DNA of 41,463 bases from Candidatus Njordarchaeota archaeon (GTDB lineage: Archaea > Asgardarchaeota > Njordarchaeia > Njordarchaeales > Panguiarchaeaceae): NCBI GenBank assembly GCA_029856685.1, contig JAHKKZ010000006.1, positions 1 to 41,463 of the forward strand, in the 5' to 3' direction. Position numbers and translations under genes: made by a program. Numbering within the stretch: position 1 is the first letter of the stretch; each line of letters begins with the position of its first letter. Of this stretch, positions 17,271-26,647 are shown one piece after another. The notes below the pieces were generated by a model. It searched no databases, was not told the origin of the DNA, and saw only the letters and a list, made by a program, of their open reading frames with translations.

Positions 17271-20200
17271 CTCCTATTTTCATTTTGTTGGCCGAACACA
17301 TCTGTAGATACTCCCCCTCTAATTAGTGATTCTATCAATTCCTCTGCTGAGATTACTCTTTTTCTTCTGAGCTTATTGAGAATCCTCCGTATAATTGTTG
17401 TCGCTACTATTATTGCTATGGCGCTAATGGCAATAGGTAAGTACCTATTTATAATGCCAGCGATATGATCTCTATGCATGCTCTCGTTAGTATTTTGAGG
17501 AAGACCACTATTACTGCTATTAGTCGTTGTCGGGTTTTCCTGACTCTGAATACCTATTAAAACAAGATATGTTGGTCGCGTTTTGTCTATGTTGCTTAGA
17601 AATACTGTTGTGTTCAATATCGTACTGTTATCCTTCATAATCTGCACATTATAAACCACATTCACTTTTACCAGAATCGATTGAGATGATTTACCTGTGA
17701 TGAATAGTTCTAAACTGTTCGCTGTTTCTTCTGAAATTATCTTAGCTGAGATTTCATCGCTCAGATCATTCATTATTACTATCGAACCTAGCTTCACATA
17801 GAGCCTGACTATACTTTCTTCTGAGGAGATATTTCCTAGCAGATTACCCATAAGATCTTCTACTTCGATGAGTAAGATTGTCTTTGAAATCGTCCAGATA
17901 TCAATTTCGCTTCGATCTATGGTTATAGTGTTGTTGATAGTCATCGCTACGAATCCATTTGGAACTAAGTCAAACGAATAGTAGTCAATTAGCTCAATAT
18001 GTCTTTTGTCTATAATTGCCTCATACTTTTCTAGAATACCTAGTTTGTTTTTGACGCTCAGATATTTTTGGCTATTAAACTGACAATCTCGAACCATTAG
18101 GAATACTCTTTGTTCAGTAGCAATAAGCCTACCGCAGACTATGAGAGATCCGTCTGAAGCTTTATAACTTGTAGTTATTCCTCCAACGCTAGGTTTGAAG
18201 ACAGAGATGATTTGTGTGCTGAAATCTACATCTAATTTCTCCAAGTAGGTGTCAGCCGTTTTCAAGAAAATATTCATGGTTTTTCTGTTTATGGTTATCT
18301 CGAGAAAAATTCTATCTAGAATCGAAACATTAGATGTTACTGGTATTTGTCCGCCTATCATCTGTGCGTAATCCAGACAACATATCAGCAGCTTCATAAA
18401 GCTACCAACCAAACTCCAGGGTTCCACTATGTGAATTTGTTCCCAAGTGTAATCGATGGCTATATTCAAGGAACCAACCATGCCACTGATGTCTATGGTC
18501 CTACTAGTGCTATTAAACTGTATTCTGGTTATCATATCCTTAGGATTGTCAGCAAAGAGACTTAGAGCCCATATACTGTATCTAAAGGCTTCAGATATCT
18601 GCTGAAGTTTACTTATTATGTCCTCCTTCGTCATATTGAGTTGAGTTACTTTGAATCCGGAGCTATCCACATAGCTTATTTGCTTCTTTGAGAGATCTAT
18701 CTCAAGTAGGCTTACGTTTCCATGTAGTTCGACATAACCAATAAGTCCCATTAGGATTCTACTGAGATTGTTAAATTCATATGTTGGGGAGACACTAAAT
18801 ATTGTTCTGTTGAATACGCACTGTATCGAATCTATTAAGTATAATGCAAGCTTTGCGAACTCAGAATAATTAGTTATGCAGAACATAAAGACGTTCAGAT
18901 TTTCTGAGAGAATATCCAAATCCCTTTTTTCGATATACCCTATTGGTCTAGCTCCACTTGTTAATATGCCCCTGAGCAGATCCTTCGCTGAAGATATATT
19001 TAACAATATGATGCCCGGCCTATATGCCTCAAAGATGATAAGGCTAATGTTGCTCCCGTATATCCTATATATCTCATCTCCAAATTTTATAGCATAGAAA
19101 CCATAGTGAACGACAAATATTTTTCTTGTTGATGGTTTAATTCTGAATATTAAACTCTTGTTTATAGTCGATACATAAACAGTTTTTTCTGTGTAGTCCA
19201 GATTCTCTATAAGTAGTAGAGATGCGTTGAGTGTTATGTTCAGTACCGATGTATTTAGTCTACTTATATTTTCATAATACAAACATACGCTCCTTCCAAA
19301 TGCGTCAAAGAGTCTGACTCCCAAAATTGAAAGGGGTGGAACACTTATCACAGATTCATTTAATTTTCTCCAACTTGTCGATGCCAGTTGATATGTCGTA
19401 TTGCATATCATTCTAACATCGCTGATTTTGCTAATCAAAATTGGTTGCTCTACTTCCTGATTCCAAGACGTTATCGCTAAGTCTAGAACAGTAAGATTTT
19501 TAGAGGAAAAGGCGAGATTCCATCCAAACCTCAATAAGTCGGAATCAACATCCGTGGTTATGCTACGACTATAATTATCGTACCAAAAGTGTAGATCTAT
19601 TTTTAGCTTGCTAGTCAGAGGCGATATCTCGAACGAAAATCCATGGTCTAATGGGTAGTTAAACGATTCGTAGTTAACGGATAACACCTTATCAACTCCT
19701 TGTCTTCTCTGAACAACCTTTATCTCCGTTAGACCTATTTGAACATCATTGCGAATGCTAAGCTTTACGAAGTTCCCACTATCGACATATACTATGTAGT
19801 AATCTATCAACCAGTAATCGTTATTCTCTAGTGTTGAGACAACATTAATTGCTCCTTCGGTTCTCCCACTGATATATCGCGTAAATATGGCTTTCGAATA
19901 TACTGGTTCTGTCGTATCATATAGACAAATTCTAACAAGATCGTTCTCAGCATCATATCGGGCCGAGAAGGATCCCTCTGGGATTATCCACATAGAGCTA
20001 TTTGATAGCTCCGAAAAAGCGTTCCCAAAGCAACATGCTACAGAATCATTATGCTTATCTATTGGGGCGCCTCCGTAGCGTATATATACGGGTATATTTG
20101 CCATCGCGCGAATTCTCGGAAGTTTCAGATAAAATATGGCTGCTGTTCCGTTCCATCTACTAAGGTAATTTTTTAGTTGCATTGTTTGGTTTTCATAGGT

Positions 20201-21328
20201 TGTGTAGAATGATAGGTCACTCAGATTAGCATTTGTAGAGAGAAGATTTATCCAACTATTATTAATTATTATCTTCACAGGTACGTCGTAGAGGTCATAT
20301 GGATTTGTATTTAACAACTCTATGTAATTCTCATATATTGGGGAATTCATATCCAGAGAGGTAACTTTAATGTAGGTTATTTTATAGGATGCATTGAGAT
20401 CACTAATGTTGAGTTTTTCTTCGCCAGAGTAGAAATTGATATGAAGCTCTAGATTGTTCTCATAGTTCCAAATGTCATATCCAGAAAAGATTATTTCGAG
20501 AGAACCGTCCCCGTAAATATAAATTGAGTGCTCAGAAAAATTCCAGGAACACGGAGGTCCGATCTCTCCTTGTAGCCTCATAAACTTTGTCAAGTTTTCA
20601 AAAACAATTTTCGTTCCAGCGCATACGTTATCAGTTATGAGTTTATATCTCATTCTGCTAGGAGGCATAAGGTCACAATAGAGTTTTAGGTTTTTTGAAA
20701 AGGTTACTGCTATAAGATGATAGAGAGTTATGTTGAAGGTTTTTGATGAATTAAACCTAAGTTTCATTTTAAGGCGCAACGTGCCCTGCGAGAAATTATA
20801 GATAGGGCCTTCAAATGACGAATTAAGAGCATGCTCAGATAACTCCACAAATGCTTCTAAATTGGCGTCATAGACATAAATATAAATTGTTGTTATATCT
20901 GTACCCTGACAACTAAGCACCACTTGTCCTGAATCCATTAACTGAAAATCAGCAATAAGTACTATTTCGTAATGTCCAGAACTATTTTCCGCTTGAAACA
21001 CCATCTTCCTTCCATCCGATCTGTGGGTTCCTAAGATATTACCCGATACTAATTTCCCTTTGATAACTCGCAGACTTTGAGGACGAAATTCGTAGTGGAT
21101 TCTAACATAGCGATTCGAATCCACATTCCTTTTATCGGAGATATAGGATTGTTCAGAGAGTTCTATAATATTGTTTGCCTTAGTACCTAGATAATGTCTA
21201 TGTTTAGAAACTTCCTCATTCCTTGGAATATTGCTGTTCGGGTTGCTGGCTAGAATGCTCACTCTTAATGGAACACAAATAGCTATTAGAAGCATGAAGA
21301 GAAGACAAAGATTTATGTATTTGTCCAT
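17267..21328 (-). CDS. Giant membrane-anchored extracellular protein with a DUF2341-like domain
   Basis: The protein has 1353 residues. It starts with a signal peptide (hydrophobic core at residues 6-18) and ends with one membrane helix (about 1296-1314, YLPIAISAIAIIVATTIIRR) followed by a basic stop-transfer stretch and a 40-residue cytoplasmic tail. Residues about 337-425 resemble DUF2341 (two Ig-like strands, then PRIRAMANIPVYIRYGG). The rest is strand-rich with many N-x-S/T sites, as expected for an N-glycosylated surface protein. No enzyme motif was found. It stands alone between two plus-strand genes. It may be a cell-surface receptor, adhesin or binding protein; substrate unknown. Confidence 0.8.
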   Translation of the reverse strand: MDKYINLCLLFMLLIAICVPLRVSILASNPNSNIPRNEEVSKHRHYLGTKANNIIELSEQSYISDKRNVDSNRYVRIHYEFRPQSLRVIKGKLVSGNILGTHRSDGRKMVFQAENSSGHYEIVLIADFQLMDSGQVVLSCQGTDITTIYIYVYDANLEAFVELSEHALNSSFEGPIYNFSQGTLRLKMKLRFNSSKTFNITLYHLIAVTFSKNLKLYCDLMPPSRMRYKLITDNVCAGTKIVFENLTKFMRLQGEIGPPCSWNFSEHSIYIYGDGSLEIIFSGYDIWNYENNLELHINFYSGEEKLNISDLNASYKITYIKVTSLDMNSPIYENYIELLNTNPYDLYDVPVKIIINNSWINLLSTNANLSDLSFYTTYENQTMQLKNYLSRWNGTAAIFYLKLPRIRAMANIPVYIRYGGAPIDKHNDSVACCFGNAFSELSNSSMWIIPEGSFSARYDAENDLVRICLYDTTEPVYSKAIFTRYISGRTEGAINVVSTLENNDYWLIDYYIVYVDSGNFVKLSIRNDVQIGLTEIKVVQRRQGVDKVLSVNYESFNYPLDHGFSFEISPLTSKLKIDLHFWYDNYSRSITTDVDSDLLRFGWNLAFSSKNLTVLDLAITSWNQEVEQPILISKISDVRMICNTTYQLASTSWRKLNESVISVPPLSILGVRLFDAFGRSVCLYYENISRLNTSVLNITLNASLLLIENLDYTEKTVYVSTINKSLIFRIKPSTRKIFVVHYGFYAIKFGDEIYRIYGSNISLIIFEAYRPGIILLNISSAKDLLRGILTSGARPIGYIEKRDLDILSENLNVFMFCITNYSEFAKLALYLIDSIQCVFNRTIFSVSPTYEFNNLSRILMGLIGYVELHGNVSLLEIDLSKKQISYVDSSGFKVTQLNMTKEDIISKLQQISEAFRYSIWALSLFADNPKDMITRIQFNSTSRTIDISGMVGSLNIAIDYTWEQIHIVEPWSLVGSFMKLLICCLDYAQMIGGQIPVTSNVSILDRIFLEITINRKTMNIFLKTADTYLEKLDVDFSTQIISVFKPSVGGITTSYKASDGSLIVCGRLIATEQRVFLMVRDCQFNSQKYLSVKNKLGILEKYEAIIDKRHIELIDYYSFDLVPNGFVAMTINNTITIDRSEIDIWTISKTILLIEVEDLMGNLLGNISSEESIVRLYVKLGSIVIMNDLSDEISAKIISEETANSLELFITGKSSQSILVKVNVVYNVQIMKDNSTILNTTVFLSNIDKTRPTYLVLIGIQSQENPTTTNSSNSGLPQNTNESMHRDHIAGIINRYLPIAISAIAIIVATTIIRRILNKLRRKRVISAEELIESLIRGGVSTDVFGQQNENRS

Positions 21329-21494
21329 AAATGATACCCATCCTAAACTATTCTACTTAGAAAGTTTCACTGGGGGGATTACGAGTCATAATCTAAAGGA
21401 GCGAAAAATGCTAAGAAAGAATTTTGCTGGTTACCAAGCATGTATATAGGCCCCTAAATTTAGTTGTTTTTCCATATAATTCAGGGTGATAGCA

Positions 21495-22109
21495 TTGCGG
21501 TACAGCATAGCTATAAGTGGTGTAGGTGGTTTAGGGATACTTACTCTAGGAAGAATAATAAGTCTTGCAGCGATTCATGATGGAAAGATGACATATATGA
21601 GTGAGATCCATGGTTTATCGCAACGGTATGGAAGTGTCTTTGTTCACGTCCGTATAAGCGACGGTGAGATATTAGCTCCCACAATACCATCAAAAGGTGC
21701 CGATTTATTAATAGGACTTGAACCCATAGAAAGTTTACGAGTTATCGAGGTTATGGGCCCAAATACAATTGTTGTACTCAATACAAACATCATACCTCCC
21801 CCAACGATAACACTTGGAATTTCAAAGTATCCCCCCTTAGAGCATATAATAAGGACGATTAGACAAAATTCCAAGAAGCTGATAGCCTACAATGCCTTAG
21901 AGCTAGCAAAAAAACTGGGTGAACCGAGACTCCAAAACACCATACTCCTCGGGATAGTATCTGAGCTACCCGATATACCGATCTCGACACATAGCTTCAG
22001 AAAAGCTATTGAAAACGTGTTCTCGCATCGCGAAAAAATACTTAAATTGAATCTAGAAGCATTTGAAAAAGGGCGACAAATCGGACAACAGCTTATGGAA
22101 AAGCAATAA
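21495..22109 (+). CDS. iorB: Indolepyruvate:ferredoxin oxidoreductase, beta subunit
   Basis: The gamma-domain (POR_C-type) signature is plain: ISGVGGLGILTLGRII, MSEIHGLSQRYGSVFVHVRI, PSKGADLLIGLEPIESLR. The length of about 204 residues is normal for IorB. With IorA it oxidises arylpyruvates to aryl-acetyl-CoA with ferredoxin reduction. The start is probably TTG 21495, five nt after GGGTGAT; the in-frame GTG at 21486 lies inside that ribosome site. Unusually, iorA is not next to it: an opposite-strand FAD gene and a small ORF lie between (iorA starts at 23917). Confidence 0.9.
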   Translation: MRYSIAISGVGGLGILTLGRIISLAAIHDGKMTYMSEIHGLSQRYGSVFVHVRISDGEILAPTIPSKGADLLIGLEPIESLRVIEVMGPNTIVVLNTNIIPPPTITLGISKYPPLEHIIRTIRQNSKKLIAYNALELAKKLGEPRLQNTILLGIVSELPDIPISTHSFRKAIENVFSHREKILKLNLEAFEKGRQIGQQLMEKQ

Positions 22110-22122
22110 GCAAGTAATTCAT

Positions 22123-22428
22123 TTACCTAGCTTTGATCACTGATAGTATTTTAAGGAAGTTATATATCGCCGAAAAATAGATCTTATTTAAATGATTTCT
22201 ATTCACAAAAATTGATATTAACATTTTGTTATTTGCTATTTCGTTCAAAAGGCATAAAACAGGTTTGCCCTTGATCAATAAGATCGTTATGTCCCTGTCT
22301 ATTTGCTCTACCAGTGGATAAACACCAAACAAATATTTGAAGTATTCTGCTATGACGGTAATCATATCATTGAGCTTCCATGTTGTGGCGTAGAATCTAG
22401 AGATTATTATCCAATGCTTCTTTGTCAT
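22123..22428 (-). CDS. Small hypothetical protein (101 aa) overlapping the FAD-dehydrogenase 3' end
   Basis: The frame from ATG 22428 gives MTKKHWIIISRFYATTWKL and runs to a stop at 22123. The first 32 nt overlap the end of the FAD gene, and the rest is otherwise unused DNA. Its make-up (Ile, Lys, Tyr, Asn) suits this genome, and strand-helix stretches such as DRDITILLIKGKPVLCLLNEI look like real protein. A longer frame from 22530 would lie mostly inside the FAD gene and is less likely. No family recognised; likely co-transcribed with the FAD gene. Confidence 0.5.
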   Translation of the reverse strand: MTKKHWIIISRFYATTWKLNDMITVIAEYFKYLFGVYPLVEQIDRDITILLIKGKPVLCLLNEIANNKMLISIFVNRNHLNKIYFSAIYNFLKILSVIKAR

Positions 22429-23785
22429 CCAATAACTTTTCCTTTCTGAGGATTGCTCGAGCAACGATAACACCCGATGCTGAGGATTGGGCAAGCCCCC
22501 TAGTAATCCCAGCACCATCGCCACAGACATACATATTTTTTATACCCTCCACCTCCAAATCCTCATTTACACTAACTCTCGACGAGTAAAATTTTGCCTC
22601 GACAGCATATAACAATGTATCATCCGAATATATCCCTGGCGCTATCTTATCTAAGGTTTCTAAGAATTCAAGTATGCTAACAAGATGTCTATGAGGAAGA
22701 GCGAAGGATATATCACCAGGAACGGCATCATCCAGCGTCGGCTCAACGATAGATTTAGCAATACGATCTCTTGTCGAGCGGCGGCCACGACAGAGATCGC
22801 CTAGTCTCTGCACTAATATGGATCCTCCTGCGAGAAGATTTGCTAAGCGCGCAATATGTTTTCCATATGCTATTGGATCCTTAAATGGTTCTGTGAAATA
22901 ACTACTAACAAGAATAGCAAAGTTCGTATTAGAGCTCTTTTTATGCAGATATGAGTGTCCATTCGTTGTAATCACATCCTCATACTGTTCTTTTATGACG
23001 AACCCTTGGGGATTAACACAAAATGTCCTTACCACATCATCATATGTCGGCGCAACATATACAAACTTTGGGTCATAAAGAACATCAGTGATCTCCTTAA
23101 ATGTTTCATATAATGTTTCTACCCTTACACCAATATCAACAGGATTTATCGTCATTGGAACACCCAACTTTCTAAGCTCTTTTCTAAGCCAATATGCGCC
23201 TACCCTTCCAGGTGCGAGTATTAAATAATGTGCTATGAATTCATCACCGTTATCCGTAATAATCTTTCTTTCGAGATTCTTTATGACAATATTTTTAGCA
23301 ACTGTATTAAGGTATATGTCTATATGGGAGCTTAATAAGTCATATATTCTTCTTAGGACACGTATGGTATTATCCGATCCCAAATGCCGTACACGATATG
23401 GCACTAAGCGAACATGATACATCCTAGCTTTGCTTATAAGTTCTTCGATAACATCTTTATTTGGCTCCATAAGCTCTGATTCCGGACAAAACTCTCCCCA
23501 GACTTTGTCAATGTATCTAATAAGCTTAGCGAGTTTCTTCTCACTAATTATACTTGATAACCATCCACCAACTTGTGTTGATATGGTTATCTTGCCATCA
23601 GCAAATAATCCTGCGCCACCCCAACCCTTAACATAATCCTTATTTCTCAGACGATAATCTATATCCCCTCCTTGCTCAATTATAGCTATTTTCAGCTTAT
23701 CCCTCGAATGTTTCATAAGCTCAAGAGCTGCAAAAAGTCCTGCAGGACCAGCACCCACTATCACGACATCATAATAATGTTTCAT
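22397..23785 (-). CDS. NAD(P)/FAD-dependent dehydrogenase (COG2509-like)
   Basis: N-terminal Rossmann motif DVVIVGAGPAGLFAALEL binds FAD; WGGAGLFADGKITIST and LAPGRVGAYWLRKEL follow, and the C-terminus has MYVCGDGAGITRGLAQSSASG, the second FAD-binding patch. This arrangement and length (462) fit the COG2509 family of FAD-dependent dehydrogenases of unknown substrate. ATG 23785 has GGTG about 6 nt upstream. It lies between iorB and iorA on the opposite strand, with a 131-bp divergent region before iorA. The position suggests, without proof, a redox task linked to the Ior enzyme. Confidence 0.82.
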   Translation of the reverse strand: MKHYYDVVIVGAGPAGLFAALELMKHSRDKLKIAIIEQGGDIDYRLRNKDYVKGWGGAGLFADGKITISTQVGGWLSSIISEKKLAKLIRYIDKVWGEFCPESELMEPNKDVIEELISKARMYHVRLVPYRVRHLGSDNTIRVLRRIYDLLSSHIDIYLNTVAKNIVIKNLERKIITDNGDEFIAHYLILAPGRVGAYWLRKELRKLGVPMTINPVDIGVRVETLYETFKEITDVLYDPKFVYVAPTYDDVVRTFCVNPQGFVIKEQYEDVITTNGHSYLHKKSSNTNFAILVSSYFTEPFKDPIAYGKHIARLANLLAGGSILVQRLGDLCRGRRSTRDRIAKSIVEPTLDDAVPGDISFALPHRHLVSILEFLETLDKIAPGIYSDDTLLYAVEAKFYSSRVSVNEDLEVEGIKNMYVCGDGAGITRGLAQSSASGVIVARAILRKEKLLDDKEALDNNL

Positions 23786-23916
23786 TCAAACACCAGCAAT
23801 ACCAAATAGACTCTAATATCTAAAAAACCAATAATTGAAAAACGATTACTATCTACTTCGAGAGATAAATAGCTGAGGTATTATAGTCTTTTTCTTTATG
23901 AGTATTGGTGTTTAAT

Positions 23917-25827
23917 ATGGCATCGATCCTTGGAGAGCCCGGAGAGAAACGATTTCTCCTTGGAAACGAAGCTATAGCTAGGGGTCTTATAGAGGCTGGA
24001 ATAGGTTTTGCTGCTGCCTATCCTGGAACTCCCTCTTCGGAAATAATAGATACTCTCCTTCAAGCTAAGGTTATAGCTAAATTCAAGTACTATGCTGAGA
24101 TAAGTACAAATGAAAAGGTAGCATACGAAGCTGCTTTCTCAGCTTGCCTTGCGGGAATTAGAAGTTTCACTGCTGCTAAACATGTTGGTATAAATGTTGC
24201 AGCAGACGCTGTTGCTACATCGGCATACATAGGAACAAATGCGGGTTTCGTATTTGTAAGTGCCGATGATCCGAATTGTTGGAGCTCACAGAACGAGCAG
24301 GATAATAGGTGGTATGCACGTTTATTCGGACTAGTTATGCTTGAACCTTCAACACCTTCTGAAGCAAAAGAAATGGCAAAAACTGCATATGAAATCTCAG
24401 AAAAAGTGAAGCTTCCCGTGATGATCAGAACAACCACACGGGTTTCGCATATGAGAGGTGTAGTCGAACTTGGGGAAATCCCATCATCCATCAGAACGAT
24501 AGGTAAGTTTGAGAGAAATATCTCTAGGTATGTTGTTGTGCCTGCAAATGCCCGCAGAAATCATAAGTCATTGCTGGAGAGATTAAAAAAAGCAGAAAAC
24601 ATAGCTGAGGAAACTAGATTGAATTTCGTAAGAAGTGTTGATGGGTCGATTAGGAAGAAAAAATTGGGAATAATAGCTTCGGGGGTAGGATACTTATATG
24701 CTGTTGAGGCTGCAGAAAAACTTGGAGTTCACGCCGAAGTTTTAAAGTTGGGATTCTCATATCCACTCCCAAAACAAAAGATCATAGAGTTCCTATCCAA
24801 CATCGACGTCGCACTAGTAGTTGAGGAAGTAGATCCTGTCATGGAGAAGGATATTAAGGCCATGGCATATGATGCTGGCTTAAAAATACCTATTCATGGA
24901 AAGGACCTCATTCCTAGGCTATACGAGTTATCAGTTACGAAAGTAGAGAAAGCTATTGCCAAAATACTTGGTATGCCATACTCAGATAGTAATCCCTCCG
25001 AGACGCAGATGAGGCCCCCAGAAATACCTGCTCGACCCCCTGTTCTATGTCCGGGATGTCCACATAGAGCTTCATACTATGCCATCAAAACCGCCTTAAT
25101 ACGTGAGAAAATTAAACCAGAGGAAACTATTTTCCCAACAGATATAGGATGCTACACTTTAGGAATAAACCCACCATTTAACATGGGGGACCTTCTTCTT
25201 TGCATGGGGAGTTCCATCGGAACATCCAATGGCCTCGCTAGAGCAACAGATCAACCGGTTATTGCTTTCATAGGAGACTCAACATTTTATCATGCAGGGA
25301 TCCCTGCACTTATAAACGCAGTATTTAATCAGCATAAGATCTTCGTCGTCGTTCTTGACAATAGTATAACAGCTATGACCGGTTTTCAACCAAATCCTTC
25401 GACGGGTCTCACTGGTATTCGTGAAAAAACAAAGATTGTGCCAATTGAAAATATTGCAAGGGCTATTGGAATTGATTATGTGGATGTTATAGATCCAGTA
25501 GCAGACATAAATAAGGCGATCAACAGACTCCAAGAAGCCATAAGGCAATATAAGAATGGTAAGAAAGTTCTTATAGTTTCCCGATCGCCATGCGCGTTAT
25601 ATAGTTTAAGAACAAGAGGATATACAGGCAAGGGAGGAAGATATAGAATCAACACAGAACAATGCATAAACTGTGGAATATGCTACAAGCAGTTTAACTG
25701 CCCAGCAATACTATTTGATCAAGAAATAGGAAAGCCCTATATACGACCAGATATCTGTACTGGCTGTGGAGTATGCATGGATCTCTGCCCAGTCAAAGCA
25801 ATTAAGCGCGTAGATAAAGGTGGGTAA
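23917..25827 (+). CDS. iorA: Indolepyruvate:ferredoxin oxidoreductase, alpha subunit
   Basis: Domains in order: pyrimidine-binding domain (GNEAIARGLIEAGIGFAAAY, PGTPSSEI), the middle domain, the TPP domain (FPTDIGCYTLGINPPFNMGD, IGDSTFYHAGIPALINAVFN, VVVLDNSITAMTG), and a C-terminal ferredoxin domain. The last has CINCGICYKQFNCP and CTGCGVCMDLCP; the first cluster has five residues between its third and fourth Cys, as known in Ior. About 636 residues, normal length. ATG 23917 lies 6 nt after GGTG; the upstream TTG 23905 is less likely. The stop overlaps the ureohydrolase gene by 8 nt. Confidence 0.94.
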   Translation: MASILGEPGEKRFLLGNEAIARGLIEAGIGFAAAYPGTPSSEIIDTLLQAKVIAKFKYYAEISTNEKVAYEAAFSACLAGIRSFTAAKHVGINVAADAVATSAYIGTNAGFVFVSADDPNCWSSQNEQDNRWYARLFGLVMLEPSTPSEAKEMAKTAYEISEKVKLPVMIRTTTRVSHMRGVVELGEIPSSIRTIGKFERNISRYVVVPANARRNHKSLLERLKKAENIAEETRLNFVRSVDGSIRKKKLGIIASGVGYLYAVEAAEKLGVHAEVLKLGFSYPLPKQKIIEFLSNIDVALVVEEVDPVMEKDIKAMAYDAGLKIPIHGKDLIPRLYELSVTKVEKAIAKILGMPYSDSNPSETQMRPPEIPARPPVLCPGCPHRASYYAIKTALIREKIKPEETIFPTDIGCYTLGINPPFNMGDLLLCMGSSIGTSNGLARATDQPVIAFIGDSTFYHAGIPALINAVFNQHKIFVVVLDNSITAMTGFQPNPSTGLTGIREKTKIVPIENIARAIGIDYVDVIDPVADINKAINRLQEAIRQYKNGKKVLIVSRSPCALYSLRTRGYTGKGGRYRINTEQCINCGICYKQFNCPAILFDQEIGKPYIRPDICTGCGVCMDLCPVKAIKRVDKGG

Positions 25828-26647
25828 AACAAAACCAATACCTTTTTTCGGTTTCTTTAGAACGACACCGGAGAATGTATCTAAAGACACAATAGTAATT
25901 CTAGGCTCCCTCTGCGTATCCAAAAGTGTGCATCCAATTTTAGGACAAAAAAAATCAACCACCATTTTAAGGAGACTCTCCCACGAATTCTGTACACATA
26001 ATTTGCATGCCAAAATCCTTTTGGAAAATTACGATATTGTTGATCTAGGCGATTTCTGCGGTTCTGAACTTACCTATGTTGTTACCGAAGTTATCCGGAG
26101 GGGAGCTAAAGTTCTCGTCATAGGGGGCGATCATACAACAACCTTTTACGCATTAAGAGGGATCTCTGAGAAAGACTTAGTAATCTTTGATGCGCACCTT
26201 GACTCTGAGAAATGTAACAAAATTTTTCATCATGGCTGTGTTACAAGAAAACTACTTGAGACAAAAAATGGGATGTCAATAGTTCTCATGGGGGTTAGGG
26301 GGTATTCCACGCTCCAACAAGAAATCGAATTCATAAGACGACAGGGTCAACGTATTTTGTTTTGGCCAATAAGCAAGGAGAGTATCGAATATTTTCTGAG
26401 AAGAAGTAGCTTGGTATCGATAGATCTAGATTTCTTTAATCCAAAAAGTTTTTGGGCTGTACGCGCACCAGAGCCTTTTGGATTCAATATCGATGAATTC
26501 ATCAAAATTGTTAACAAGGTTGAGAAGATTAATGCAAAGTATATTGATATTGTTGAATATGCTCCGGATGCCGATCCAGGTTATATTTGCGGTAAGGTTC
26601 TTCTTCAACTAGTATTAGAGATCCTAGCACTACTAGTACGTAGCTAG
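25820..26647 (+). CDS. Arginase/agmatinase-fold (ureohydrolase) protein
   Basis: The metal ligands of the family are all present: GGDH (102-105), DAHLD (124-128) and SIDLD (Asp202, Asp204). So a binuclear Mn site is likely. The region after the last pair reads FFNPKSFWAVRAPEPFG in place of the usual DPxxAPGTGTPxxGG, so the substrate loop is unusual. Length 275 is normal for an archaeal agmatinase. Candidates are agmatine, arginine or a related guanidino compound. The GTG start lies within the end of iorA, so it is translationally coupled to it. It is followed head-on by the glmS paralogue, with only the stop codons apart. Confidence 0.8.
   Translation: MGKTKPIPFFGFFRTTPENVSKDTIVILGSLCVSKSVHPILGQKKSTTILRRLSHEFCTHNLHAKILLENYDIVDLGDFCGSELTYVVTEVIRRGAKVLVIGGDHTTTFYALRGISEKDLVIFDAHLDSEKCNKIFHHGCVTRKLLETKNGMSIVLMGVRGYSTLQQEIEFIRRQGQRILFWPISKESIEYFLRRSSLVSIDLDFFNPKSFWAVRAPEPFGFNIDEFIKIVNKVEKINAKYIDIVEYAPDADPGYICGKVLLQLVLEILALLVRS

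Noticed and set aside
22429-22530. Longer N-terminus of the small 101-codon gene
   Set aside because: The extra 34 codons lie entirely within the FAD-binding C-terminal motif of the dehydrogenase gene in another frame and read as a shadow.
24090-24491. 133-codon minus-strand frame inside iorA
   Set aside because: Fully antisense to a well-supported enzyme domain; Ser/Ala-rich shadow translation.
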